Origin: Corella eumyota | Taxonomy: Eukaryota > Chordata > Ascidiacea > Phlebobranchia > Corellidae | Direction of reading: 5' to 3' | Length of the DNA stretch: 64,000 nt | NCBI GenBank assembly: GCA_963082875.1 | Contig: OY720102.1 | Coordinates: 2,232,001-2,296,000 of the forward strand | Shown: in pieces, positions 1-11,230 of the stretch | Layout of the letters: the number at the start of each line of letters is the position of its first letter | Position numbering within the stretch: the first letter of the stretch is position 1 | Made by a program: the position numbers and the translations under genes | Notes under the pieces: model-generated | What the model was told of the DNA's origin: nothing | Database searches by the model: none | Seen by the model: only the letters and a program-made list of their open reading frames with translations

Positions 1-1845
1 TTATCGTCAACAGAGACAGCTGAAAATTAAATACCAAAAAATATTTGTTATTAAATACAATTTTTAAATATAGGTGTTTGTTATAGTAATATCGAATTTA
101 TTTAATAAGTAACTAATTTTTTTCTAAAATAAACTAAACATTGTTAGCCATGTGTTGTTGTTATTACAGTTTGTTTGTGTAAACATTTATTAATCCTTTA
201 ATTTGTATATCGCCTAATCCATTATAGCGACATCGAAACAACGAAAATAAAACTCTAATCCAGTAACTTAACAAGAGACTTAAGCTCTTGTAAAATTAGA
301 TGCATAACAAGACTAGGTCGTCTCAGACAGTTTAACCTTAAAGTCTGATACCTTGAAAGACAGTGACATTGCGTGCATGCATTGTGTAGTACTTAGCGTC
401 TGTGGCGCGACAAATTTTGCCAAAAGTTTGATGTTAGACTGAAGGTTAGGTAATAAAGAACGGGTGCTGAGCAGTCGCGTGCCCTGATGTCGTATTAACT
501 AATTGCCGTTAAAATGCGATAACTCGTAAAACCTTCTGTCGCGTATAGCAGAACCAGCGCGCCTTTTTTCCAATTTTTCTGTTTGTTTTAAATAAATATG
601 CTAGGTTTGTATTGGATATACGCAACCCATTGCCCAACTGTCGCTAATTTCTCTCTTTTCTTAAGTTAGCCGCCTTCTTCTCTCAGAGGCTTGTAGTTCG
701 CTTCGTATGTCGGTAACGGAGAGCGACAGCTCTTGTTTTAATCGCGCTGAGTCGTCTGCCGTTTATGTGTGTGCTATTCGGCAGGTGTTTTTGTAGGCAG
801 ACTGGACCTCGGTGTTTGCCAGCGTAATAAAAGCAAAGAAAGTGCAGCGGAATAGATCATTACACACTTGCAGGTTTACCGTGAGGACCAGAGTTTACAA
901 CATAATCAGATTATGACATAACTTAGTTTATTTTGACCGGAAAGATTACGTGGATATTTATATGTATTAAGTCACAGGTTCCGGCTGCTATGGTTTAAAG
1001 CCATGGTGTACAGACAGCAGTGGAGATTATGTAGCAACGAGTTTTGTCAGTGTTAGAAAACCTTTAACAATAAACGGATTAAAAATCACGAGAAAAAAGA
1101 GTTGGTATTTAAATGGAGTCGACGACAGATTGTGAACCAGTTTTAAAAAAATATTGTAGAGTATATTGTAAAGGCGTTGGCCCATACCAGTTTGTTTGTA
1201 AATAAACTTTAAAATGAATGTTTAGGGTTCTTGAAATTCTAATTAAAACGAGAGTAGAAGGGTGTATACGTAGAATATAGCGGCGCACTGTCGAGGTATG
1301 TGAGAATTATTGTTATCTGCGCTCAACTTTGCTATTTTCCCACGCTAACTCTTGTTGATATGCTTCAGGCAATCGTGTACAATCATCAGTAATAGGAAAA
1401 ATTGAATTTAAAACTTATTTTGACACACATCGTAGAGATAGAATAGAGAAGAGTTTCCGCCGCCAATTTAGAACAATTTTTTAATAATAGACGCGAATTT
1501 GTGGGGTCGTAAATTAAAGGCCTTATTAGGAGGTTGCTTTTGAGCCTTTGTTGTAAATTAACCCCGACTCTTAATGCCTAGTTGCAGTGAATTGAATGAA
1601 AAGAAACTGCTTAACATTTTTAACATTTCTTTACTTTTGTTACAGCACTTCTAAGTTTCAGTGAAAAAAAAACGTTTGAATTTCTTGAATTTGCAAAAAG
1701 GGGAATTGTAAGCCAACACCAGTTAGGTCAAAATAGAAGATTTTTATTCAGCGACTTACAAAGGTTAACAACACATTACGTCAAGTCGGCTACAGAATCT
1801 CAACAGTAAATTTCGATCGTAACCCGGCCCGTACTTGTTGGAATA
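1..1845. other. Upstream region of the DLK-like gene
   Basis: No coding region is supported here. About 250-1100 is less AT-rich than its surroundings, as expected for promoter or 5' leader sequence of the plus-strand gene that begins at 1846. A pyrimidine-rich tract ending in a 3' splice-site-like cag near 1644 could be a leader exon acceptor. The true transcript start cannot be fixed from sequence alone. Confidence 0.3.
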
Positions 1846-4800
1846 ATGTCGAGTTTTAGATGGCTTTTAGTCTCGTTCATCATCAGTCTCAGCCTGGCGG
1901 GAACGAGCGTGGGAACACCAACCGGTGAGTTAACTAGCTAATACGTAAACATGATAATCTTACCATAAGCGCACAATAGCTCGAACGGCTCGTCGCTTAG
2001 TTGACGATAGTTAATTGGGTTTTTATTTCAATTCAGCGACCGCACAAACAGTGTAAGTGATATTAGTTAAACATTTTCACAAAGCCTATTCAGGCTAGGG
2101 TCTTTCAAACGCTCTTAAAGCAAATAAGGCAGCTAAAAAGGGCTTTGTAACGCACGTGTAATCAACAAGTATGGAGTTAATTTACACTAAATCGTAAATA
2201 AGAAATCAAAAATTGGTGCAAATTGCAGAAATTGGTCACTCGACGAAATCTGACCATTAGCTTGCAATTACCGGCCTACCTTTAAACGCTTTCCCATGAA
2301 ACTTATCGGTATTAAATTGCACGTATTCATATGCGGCGACACACCCATATCATTGTGAACGATCTTTACACATGTGTGCGCGTGTGAAATTTACCGAATG
2401 TCGCCGAGGCATTACACCACGAAAAGTGGAAAGTTGATAAGAGGCCTGCGGTTCCCCTGTTTTCATAGCTTGTCAGATTACCACTTTGACACTAAACTGT
2501 AAGCTCAAAATACTTGAAACACGTTATCAAAGTTGTCCATTACTGAATCGCCCCAGCACGCATTTTCCCACGAACCTGTTAACTTTAAATATTTTTATAA
2601 TGGTTACGCATAAGAGGGTTTATATACAAACTTATGACAGACATTTCTAAGTGTTATTACAAACACCAGTAGTTACTATGTAAGCACATGCCGTTGTTGC
2701 TAAGCAATATTTGTATATCTCAAGTTTAGTAAAAGCAAAAGTAAATAAATCGACCGAATAAAACAAATATTAAACAAGCAGGTATCAATAACAAATTGTT
2801 TAAGTAAAATTCTTTAAATTTTAAAGCGGCATGCTATTGGTATATACTTTAATATATGTATACAAATAGGTTATATATTTAAACAAATTTTACGATGTTA
2901 AAATTTAATTAAACATTGCAAATTAAAATTTCTGTTGATATACAACATTGAACAACATATGGTGCCGATAAAAAGTAATTAGAGAAAATGTTCGGCAATT
3001 ATCAAAATTCGCGCCGAAAAGCAGGTGACGTAGAAAGATATAAAATCGAGTTTTACAGCCATCGGGGAATAAGTTCTCGTTTTGACAACAGCCGGTGCTA
3101 TTCTGCTGGTACGGTTAGCAGATAACCAAACATATGTCTTTTCTTTAATTGTAAACAACGCTCGCGTGGGCCTATATTTATTTACGCTTGATATATCTTT
3201 ATGGGCTATCAATCGATTAGAGGGCAAACGAAATTAGAAATTAATTGATTTTTTTCGCCAATATTGAGTCTGTTTTGCTAATTCAATTAACAAACAAATA
3301 AAGCGTTTACTATTTAGGAAATAATTTATATTTTTAACCTGTCAAGAATTTGAATAGGATTCCTAGAAGTGTTTTCAAGTTATTAAATGTTATTTTACTT
3401 CCTCAGATGCCGCAGAAAAATGCCTCAGCAGTTGTAACTTGAGACAGGGTTATTGTACTCCGGATAACAAATGCAGGTGATTAATAATTAATTTTATAAT
3501 AAGTGTGAATAAGATCTTGGAAGCGTGGGTTGGTGTAACTGACAGCCCTGTTTTTTGCCATGTTAAATGATTAATTAAGAGTTAAGAAATGAAAAACAAA
3601 TTTGCATTTTAATCCACTGTACATATGACATTCAAATATAGCAACAAAAATGCAATTCAAAATATTAAATAGTCACAATTTAAAACTATTTAATTACGAA
3701 ATTACCGAAAAGCATTTAAACTTCTGTTAAAAAGAATCATTTTAATAACCTAAAATTCCCACAAAATAATTATTAAATCAACTACAGAATTACAAAACAA
3801 AATTTTAATTTTATTTCTAATTTTTTGCAGTTGTTATTCCGGTTGGGAAGGACCGAATTGCGACCAATGTCAACGATCAATCGGTTGTGAAAGAGGGACT
3901 TGTAACAAATCATTCGAATGTAACTGTGAGAAGGGGTGGGGCGGCAGGCGTTGTGATATAGGTGCGTATATTAAATGTCTTTTTTATGTAATTTCTATTT
4001 AAAGCGAGATGTTGACGTCAATATTGCGACTGTTGATATTAAAATCTCTATAAAAGGTAGTATTGTTACTTTCTCAAAACACAAACACGCTTTTTTTGTA
4101 ATTTATACCATGAGCTTAGCGAACAATTCAGCTTGTATGTTAAATATTTCTTTATTAGGCATTATATTAAAATTTTCATAGTTGTCATTATTTTAAATTA
4201 ATTTTTTTTTTAGATTTAAAATTTTGCGATCGAAATTCGCCCTGCGAAAATCAGGGAACTTGCATCAACGGGGCATCGGGCTCCTTCGTATGTATTTGTC
4301 CCGAGGGTTACCATGGAGATAAGTGTCAGTTCGCCAAGACAACCACCGCACCCGTGACGTCATCACAGGCCCCGAGAAAACCTTGTCAGAATGGAGGTAC
4401 TTGTCGGTTTGGCAACGACTTTGCTGGTTGTGAAAAGTGTTCTTGTCCGACTGGTTATGCCGGAGATTTTTGTGAAGAAATTGTGATGATGTGTGTTACA
4501 AGACCCTGTGCAAATGGAGGAAAATGTCACAATATTATCGGTGATTTCCGCTGTGAATGCGCGCGTGGATTCGTCGGTAGATACTGCACCGAAGATGTAA
4601 ACGAATGTGATGTTCTAGGCCGAAAAGTGTGCGCAAACGGCGGGAAATGCATCAACAAAATCGGGTCGTTTACTTGCCAATGTGCCGAGGGTTATCAAGG
4701 TGCTAGGTGCGAAAAACTTATCAGAAGAATCGTACAAACTACTACTCCATTTCCTGTTACTACGACTACTTCTAAAATTCATTTAATCCCCGTCGTAAAG

Positions 4801-5439
4801 CCGACAACTACTGTAAAAACAACAACCACTCGCGAGTCGTCAGTTTTCATTGAAAAGTTAAAGAAAGCTACAATCCCAAAGCGTCGACCAGATTACCAGC
4901 ATATTATTCGGGAGGTAAAGATCGATGCTGCTAATGGAAAAGTCTCAGTTGTAGAGCAATCTCGGAACCAACATAGCAGTCTTGTAATTTCATCGGGAAA
5001 AGACAGTAAAAGCGATCAGGTTTCAGTGGTGCAAGCTGTTACCTTTGCATTTCTAGGCGTTGCAGTCGCTCTCTTTATCGGCATTGGTGCTTTCATGTGG
5101 GTTTACTGCTCAAAAAAGCGTAACCAGTATACACGCGGACAACGACAAGCCTCACAGGCTGAAATATGCGAAGTTCAAACCACCAGTAGAAACGATACTC
5201 AAGTTATCGAAACTAGCAACCCTTCCCCACCACCTTATACTAAATCAGGGCGATCAACGCACAACGCAAGACTTGCTCGTAACCAATCACATTCAATAGT
5301 TGGTAACGAAATAATGTCACCGGTACATTTGTATGTTTCATTACCGAAAGAAGAAACGTCAACGCCGCCAAGAGAACAGTTATCTAGCGGGCTAACTGTC
5401 CGAGATTTGCCAAGGTCAAAAACTCACAATAGTTACTAG
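1846..5439 (+). CDS. DLK: DLK1/DLK2-like six-EGF transmembrane protein (non-canonical Notch ligand type)
   Basis: Four exons can be joined in phase: 1846-1924, 3407-3476, 3831-3961 and 4214-5439, all with GT/AG ends, giving 501 residues. Exon 1 encodes a hydrophobic signal peptide (MSSFRWLLVSFIISLSLAG). Six EGF-like repeats follow. The first two have the compact spacing of vertebrate DLK1/DLK2 (compare GWEGPNCDQC with the DLK 'GWQGPLCDQC'), and the sixth (DVNEC) is calcium-binding type. Then come a Thr-rich stalk, one membrane segment (about 5029-5100, FAFLGVAVALFIGIGAFMWV) and a cytoplasmic tail with a PPPY motif, which fits a WW-domain or E3-ligase binding site. There is no DSL domain. DLK proteins modulate Notch signalling at the cell surface in vertebrates; the role here is inferred. 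It ends convergently with the RRM gene at 6791. Another EGF-only membrane protein is possible but the repeat number and order favour DLK. Confidence 0.8.
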
Positions 5440-6790
5440 TTTTTGCCTTTTTTATGTTTAATTTTATTTCTTTATTTTATTTTTATTGCACTGCTTACTG
5501 TGATTATGTTCTCCGCGATTTTTTGCCTCGATTTAGCCTGTTTGTTTTCGTAAAACGAGATCCTATGGTAATCATATTTAACCTTAAATATTCAGTAATT
5601 CGACGCTGCATTATGGTAAAACAAATATTAATTCAACCCCTTGCAGCAAGAATTTTAACTTAATTTAATTGTAATTTAAATATTTTGCAATATAAAGCTG
5701 CATTATCTTAAAGCTAATATTAATTTACCCACATGCGGCGAATTATCAAAAAAAAGTAGCATCTAATGCGTGTTGCTATTTGTTTAATACAGAGCAGTAC
5801 ACGTGAACTAATTAAAATAGTCAATCATATTATTTTCCTTTCCACCTTTTTGCTTCAATCGTTTTAATTAACACTGTGTTTGTTGGTAGCTGATTTCTAC
5901 CATTTTTGAAGTTCTTTCGTGTTTTTTTTTTGCTTCGTTAAAACTTGAAAAATAAATTTCAATTTTACAAAAAAAATCAGTTTGGTAAATTAGATAATTT
6001 GTTTAAACAAGGACTTGTTTAAAAACTAAAAAATGGCAAAATCGTAGTTGTTAAAACACTTATTCTTAATACATAAGGCTGGCTTAGTTTTAAACTAACA
6101 ATCACACAAAATAAATAAAGTAATGCAACTCTTTACTGCCATCACGCGGTTTTAAAATTTTGAAACGTAGCTGAAAAACTGATTTTCACACAATGTAGCC
6201 TACATAACTTATACAGTTTAAACCCATTTTATGCAACAACCTTTAAAAATGCATTTAGGGGCCTATTGGCCCTACGCAAAAAGGGTTTAGTAAAAGTATT
6301 TATTTTTAGTATAAAACTTTTTGTTTTCTTAAAGTATTAAAATTACTTGCCAATTATTTTTCCAAAAACTAAAAGCTAATTTTACATTTTGTTGGTATCA
6401 TTAAATAAGTTTACTTACCCACCTCTTAAACTTAACCCTCTTATGTTAAAAAAAGTTTAACTTTGATGTATTTTATTATATCCCGTAACTTGCATGAAAA
6501 GTTTAAGTAATAAAATTACAATTGGGGCAAAACAGCTCGCTTATAACAACTTCATAAACTAGCACATTAAATAATTTAAAACTAATAAAACCAGAAGCTT
6601 TCAATTCAACAACGCTAGAAAAATGGAAATTTAAAATCTTGAAACAGATGATTGCTTCTTATAATAGAGCTGGGGTATTACTGAGTAGTACAGTGCTTAT
6701 AGCAGTGACAAAGGCGATATTTACATTTTACAAAATTAACAGAGTTGGTTTACAGCATCGCTATCAACTGTATTGGTCAGCAGATTTGAC
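5440..6790. other. Convergent intergenic region with 3' UTRs
   Basis: This lies between the DLK-like stop and the RRM gene's final exon, which run toward each other. It is AT-rich with several AATAAA motifs on the plus strand, for example 5951-5956. No further gene is supported. Confidence 0.4.
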
Positions 6791-7950
6791 TTAATACCCT
6801 CCTTCGTTGTAATCATTTCTTCCTCGATTGTTGTACCCTAAAACATATAAAAAATCTCTTGTTTTGAAAAAAGAAAGTAATTAAACACATTGTTTTTCTG
6901 CCATTTAAAGGGTGCCAAAATGATTCTTTTTGTTTACAATTCGGCCGTCTTACCTTTTGGCAATAAACAAACAAAACAAGTGTTGATGTACGTCAACTTA
7001 TCTACTCATTATAATCCACTTAACAAAAAACGGCAACAAAACTATTCACACATCTGGTGGTTTGCGATAAATTTAATTTAACGGCGCTCTGGAAAATTCC
7101 ACAAAAACATCTTTAAAAATATAAATATTATTTCAATAACACAGTTAACTACTAGAATATTTACAACACTCTGTATTGTAAGGTGGTTTATTTCCACCTT
7201 AATAATGATAGATAAAAAATTTGTAGGAATCGCGTTTTTATATATTATTTTTTTTGTGTTCTAAAAAAAATTTTATCAGCTATATATATTGTTTAACAAT
7301 TGCTATCACATTAATATTGGCCATTTGTGTTTAGACATAAGCTAAAAAAATTAAGTTTACAATCTACTTCAGTATTGAAATTATTAACAATTACCTCCCC
7401 CTCCTCCTCTGTTGTTGTAATCCCTGTCTCCACCTCTCTGCTGCTGGTAATCTCTATCCCCTCTTCCCCCACTGTACCCATCATCATTGTATCCACGGTT
7501 ACCACCTCCATAGCCCCGGTTACCTCCATCGTTGTACCCGCGGTTACCACCTCCGTAACCACGGTTTCCTCCTCCATCATTGTAACCACGGTTCCCACCG
7601 CCGTAGCCACGGTTACCACCATCATTGTACCCACGGTTACCTCCTCCGTAACCACGGTTACCACCACCACCATAGCCTCTATCCATTCCACCACCTCCTC
7701 TGGGTTTTGCCTTGTTCACTGTTAACTCCCGATCTTTAACAACCTGACCGTTCATTTCTTGGATTGCGTCTTCTACCGATTGCTCTTCTTCATAAGTGAT
7801 AAACCCATACCCTTTCGATCTTTCCCTTTCTTTGTCGTAAATAACAGCCACATGTTGTATTTGACCAAATTTGGAAAACTCTCGTTGCAAGTCATCGTCG
7901 GTCATATCATAGTTCAAATTTCCAACAAAAATTTTGTATTTTTCATCCAT
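6791..7950 (-). CDS. CIRBP: Cold-inducible RNA-binding protein-like (RRM + glycine-rich) with spliced last exon
   Basis: An RRM is followed by a Gly/Tyr/Arg/Asn-rich tail, the CIRBP/RBM3 layout. RNP2 is KIFVGNL (residues 6-12) and RNP1 is KGYGFITY (46-53). The tail carries tandem units of the form GGNRGYGGGNRGYNDG. Reading straight through gives 188 residues ending GGNC, with a stop at 7384. However, a donor (GGAG|GTAATT) lies just before that stop and an in-phase acceptor (ttttag|GG) lies at 6839-6838. Joining 7950-7395 to 6837-6791 gives 200 residues ending YNNRGRNDYNEGGY, which continues the YNNRG composition. I take this as the main form and the longer exon as intron retention. CIRBP-type proteins bind RNA and act as stress-responsive chaperones of mRNA in nucleus and cytoplasm. 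No other intron is evident. Confidence 0.85.
7490..7680 (-). repeat. In-frame glycine-rich minisatellite in the CIRBP-like gene
   Basis: About three to four units of roughly 48-51 bp encode Gly/Asn/Arg/Tyr repeats alternating RGYGGGN and RGYNDGG. The units are close at DNA level, so the array is prone to length variation. Confidence 0.8.
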
Positions 7951-9119
7951 TTTTTTAATTTTTGATTTAAATTACGTAAGCAGCTAAGCAACAGAGTAAA
8001 CAAAAAAAATTCTTGTATTATTGTAAGACATTAACAATTGCTGGACTAAGTCTTGTCAGTCAGTCAGTAAAATATTAACAATTGCCACTTATCTGCTTAT
8101 CGAGTTAAGTCAGTCAGACAGTAAACTAATAAAAGTATGTTTATTAAGGACAATCCGACAATGGGATTAAACAGTCTAGACAGTAATAACTAAACCCTAC
8201 CAAAAAAACGACTACCAACCACTTTATAATCATTAAACAATTTTAAATTGCAGAGTTGAACTTAATCTGTTAATAGTCAAGCCGTTCTGTCGTTAAAGAA
8301 AAGCATAAAACTGCATGTCAGCATGCATATAGCAACAACAATCCGAGTCTAACGCCGGTGGTCTGACAACAATCAGACAATACAACAAATATCTGACTGT
8401 CAGATTGTCTGCTGAAATAAGCATTGCAAAATATACTGAATAAGAAAATTTTTTTTTTTTGAAATTTGACAAAGCGTTTTTTTACCATTTTAAAATGTTA
8501 GTAACAAAGTAAGTTAGATATGACTTCACATTAAAATTTTAAAAAATAACTAAACAATATTGTTTCTTATAAATTTTAAACAAAACCCTAGCAAAACGAC
8601 AAATAAAAAAATTACTACAAAAAAATTTGTGGTCACGTGAATAAAAACGTTGGCGCGTAAATAGACATCTTATAATACTTTTAGAAATATTTTTACAAAA
8701 ATCACTGTCAGAACTAGCATTTATTAACATTTTAAAAATTTATGTAAACATTTATAGTTACATAACATAATACAAATACTTAAAGTTATAGTAACAATAT
8801 CACTTAAAAAAATGCTTTTAAAATTACAAAGAGATTTAAAGAACATCTAATTAGATTTATAAGCTAATAAATATAATACAAAGAAAATGCAACTACTTTT
8901 ACAGCAATATGCCATTGCTCTTAGTATAGCTAAATATTTATAATTTAAATTACAAACACAAAACATATTTTTTAAACTTTTTTATTTTTTCCGTTAAAGC
9001 AGCACTTTAATAAATCATAACACAAGCTAATAAAAAAGTTAAAAGCAAAAAACAAAATTTCATTTCTAATATAAACATGTCTTGGGTACAATTAAACAAA
9101 TATGATCTCCTAAAGACAT
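7951..9119. promoter_or_regulatory. Upstream region of the CIRBP-like gene with reiterated GTCAG/CAGAC motifs
   Basis: No gene is supported. About 8030-8410 has an unusual density of GTCAG/CTGAC and GTCT/AGAC pieces, including GTCAGTCAGTCAG near 8056, CAGTCTAGACAG near 8175 and CTGACTGTCAG near 8395. It also has a degenerate repeat of ATTAACAATTGC followed by these motifs (8029-8120). The rest is plain AT-rich DNA with a T12 run near 8449. Confidence 0.4.
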
Positions 9120-9368
9120 TTAGTCCTTGTTATTAGATTCTTTGACAGTTATATTTCTTCCATCAAGATCTGTACCATTCATTGTTTGAACTGCATTAGC
9201 CAAGTCATCTCCACTGCTAAAGCACACAAAACCAAAGCCTTTGCTTCGTCCAGTTTCTTGGTCAACTACAACATTGGCATCAGAAGGTGAAAAACTTTTA
9301 AAAGGTTCTTTAAGATTATCGCTTGTAGTTTCATAAGATAAATTACCGACATATGCTTTATAACTCAT
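9120..9368 (-). CDS. Small single-RRM protein, intronless
   Basis: 82 residues, essentially one RRM: RNP2 AYVGNL (5-10), RNP1 KGFGFVCF (43-50), then a Met-Asn-Gly turn and NITVKES, the usual RRM end. It resembles the RRM of the CIRBP-like gene 1.2 kb away on the same strand but has no glycine-rich tail. The stop follows directly after KESNNKD and no donor is seen before it. It is probably a local or retroposed CIRBP-family copy kept as a short RNA-binding protein. The key aromatic residues of RNP1 are present, so RNA binding is plausible. Expression is unknown. Confidence 0.7.
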   Translation of the reverse strand: MSYKAYVGNLSYETTSDNLKEPFKSFSPSDANVVVDQETGRSKGFGFVCFSSGDDLANAVQTMNGTDLDGRNITVKESNNKD

Positions 9369-10424
9369 ATTTTAAGTCCTATTTAGTTTTTAAAAAGCAA
9401 TAACAAAAATAAAAGCTGCCCTTTTAACTTAAAAAATACTGTATGTCTGTTTAATTCATAAAGAAAAATATATGAAAACAGTTAAAAATAAATAAAACAG
9501 ACCAAACAATTTACTAACGAATGGCCATTTTATTTATATATGTGAATATGTGGCTAAAGGATGTTGCTACCATTTGGGTTACGGTACTGTTATAAGCTTC
9601 ATATGTCAACTGAAAAATTTTTACCCTACGCAAATGAAAGTAAAACCGTAATATAAAATAAGTAGGCTAACACTGGCCATACATTAAAATGACAAAATCG
9701 CTTCTGGTTGATATGCATTATGATAAAATCATAAGGTCACGTCAGTATAACCATACGAAACTGTGGGTAAATAAAACAAAAGCTACACTTAATTTATTAG
9801 CTTTTAGTACAAAATGTTTTTAACTACATTTTTTGTATATATCTTTATCTTCGATGTGGGAAAGTCGAATGCGCAACTTAAACATAGAATAACAACTGTG
9901 CCTTTAGCAGTTTGGGATATTCTAAGTTATAATTGCCTGGTAATTATGCTGCTAATTGAGTGCTGGCTCAGCAGGACTTCATACCGTTTATATCGCCTTA
10001 CTCAAGGGCGCTACAGCATGGGAGCCGTGGGCTTTAAACCCACGACCTCATGGTGGTGTAGCAAAACTACACCACGCTGCCGGTCACATACAAGTATATC
10101 TGTAGCAAATTATGTTGTTTGTAGAGTACCATTTTCAAAGTAAATGTAACTTGGTAAAATCGTTTTATTAATTATAATACTAAATAAAGAGAAATGTTGT
10201 CCAAAAAATTCATTTTTTTAATGTGCACACTTAAAACACGCTTCGAGCAGTCAAACAGGCAATAAAAGAACCACATTAACAATATTCATATAAAATATCT
10301 TGTTTACATATATATGTATATATTTTCATGCATAAGACACTGACATGTTTATGCTTTGTTCAATGCGTCATTTCACACAACTGTGATAGAAGTAACATAT
10401 TAATATGTAGTTGATATTTATAAC
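9369..10424. other. Intergenic region with a SINE
   Basis: Between the two small RRM genes. The only recognisable element is the antisense SINE at 9828-10083; the rest is AT-rich with no supported gene. Confidence 0.4.
9828..10083 (-). mobile_element. tRNA-derived SINE (copy S1)
   Basis: The same family recurs across the window. In element orientation it begins CCGGCAGCGTGGTGTAG and has an A-box-like TGGTGTAG and a B-box-like GGTTCAATCC. Then come 'CTTGAGTAAGGCGCTATA', 'AATTATAATCTATAATATCCC' and a tail TCGAGGATAAAGATATATAC plus an A-run. This copy is antisense to the plus strand and near full length. Confidence 0.8.
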
Positions 10425-10718
10425 CTATCTTTTATTACAAAAAGGACGAACTTCATTTTCTTCAATAGAACCTTGCGGTCGTTCGTTACTAACTCGTATC
10501 ACAACTTTGCTACCTAATAAATCGTCCCTGTTCCTTTTAAGAGCTTCTCTAAGATCTGGTTGTGTGGCAAAGGTAACGTAAGCAAACCCTCTGCTTCGAC
10601 CTGTTTTAGGGTCAATTGATAACTCTACGTCAGCGGGAAGAATTTTTGCAAACCATGCTAAAATCATTAACTTGGTTATATCTGGCCCCAGATTTCCAAT
10701 AAAAGCTACATAACTCAT
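10425..10718 (-). CDS. Second small single-RRM protein, intronless and divergent
   Basis: From the Met at 10718, which aligns with the start of the 9120-9368 protein (MSYVAFIGNL against MSYKAYVGNL), it encodes 97 residues. RNP2 is AFIGNL. RNP1 is RGFAYVTF, where one conserved aromatic is replaced by Ala and RNA affinity may be altered. A charged tail follows. An in-frame Met five codons upstream is possible but less likely. It is a third RRM gene on the same strand in about 4 kb, so local duplication from a CIRBP-type ancestor is likely. It could be decaying. Confidence 0.65.
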   Translation of the reverse strand: MSYVAFIGNLGPDITKLMILAWFAKILPADVELSIDPKTGRSRGFAYVTFATQPDLREALKRNRDDLLGSKVVIRVSNERPQGSIEENEVRPFCNKR

Positions 10719-11230
10719 AATGTTTCGTTTCAAATACTAATCTTATAACAGTTATAAGTACAGAGTATTAAAATTTCAATAAAGTTACAAAAATTTGTTT
10801 TTTTTTAACCCTGTTTGTGATATTAACATTATTTAGTTTAAAATCTAATACAGTTTACAAACAAGTGACTAGTTTCGGTCACTAATATTAATGATGTAAA
10901 CATTGTTTAGGAAGTGACGTCATAATGATTAACTATCGTTGTTTGACGACAGAAATTTTGTTAACTAAACCATAAAAATGGTTTTGTTAACTTTCATTAC
11001 CTTAATACAGTCACTTATGGTGTTATTTGAATTTGTATTTTAACTAAACCGCGGCCTAGATTGCACATTTTAATAATGTTCACTTTTCTGCACCTTTTAA
11101 TAATGGAATTATTTAAATTTATTTGTAAAAAGCAATACAAACTGAATAAAGTGTAGTTGAAACATAGTAAAAATTTAAAAAAGGAACAAGCCATTTAAAA
11201 ATATGTACAAATATTTATAAGAAAAAAGTT
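10719..11230. other. Intergenic region
   Basis: AT-rich sequence between the second small RRM gene and MGN gene 1. It contains one TGACGTCA palindrome (10915-10922). Nothing else is recognised. Confidence 0.35.

Noticed and set aside
2979-3227. 82-codon minus-strand open frame
   Set aside because: Lies in the first DLK intron with no domain, no splice context and biased AT-rich composition.
7311-7725. Val/Thr-rich and Val/Met-rich open frames opposite and across the glycine-rich CIRBP tail
   Set aside because: Shadows of the in-frame glycine-rich repeat; no start context or homology.
9814-10143. 109-codon plus-strand open frame
   Set aside because: It is the antisense of SINE S1, not a gene.
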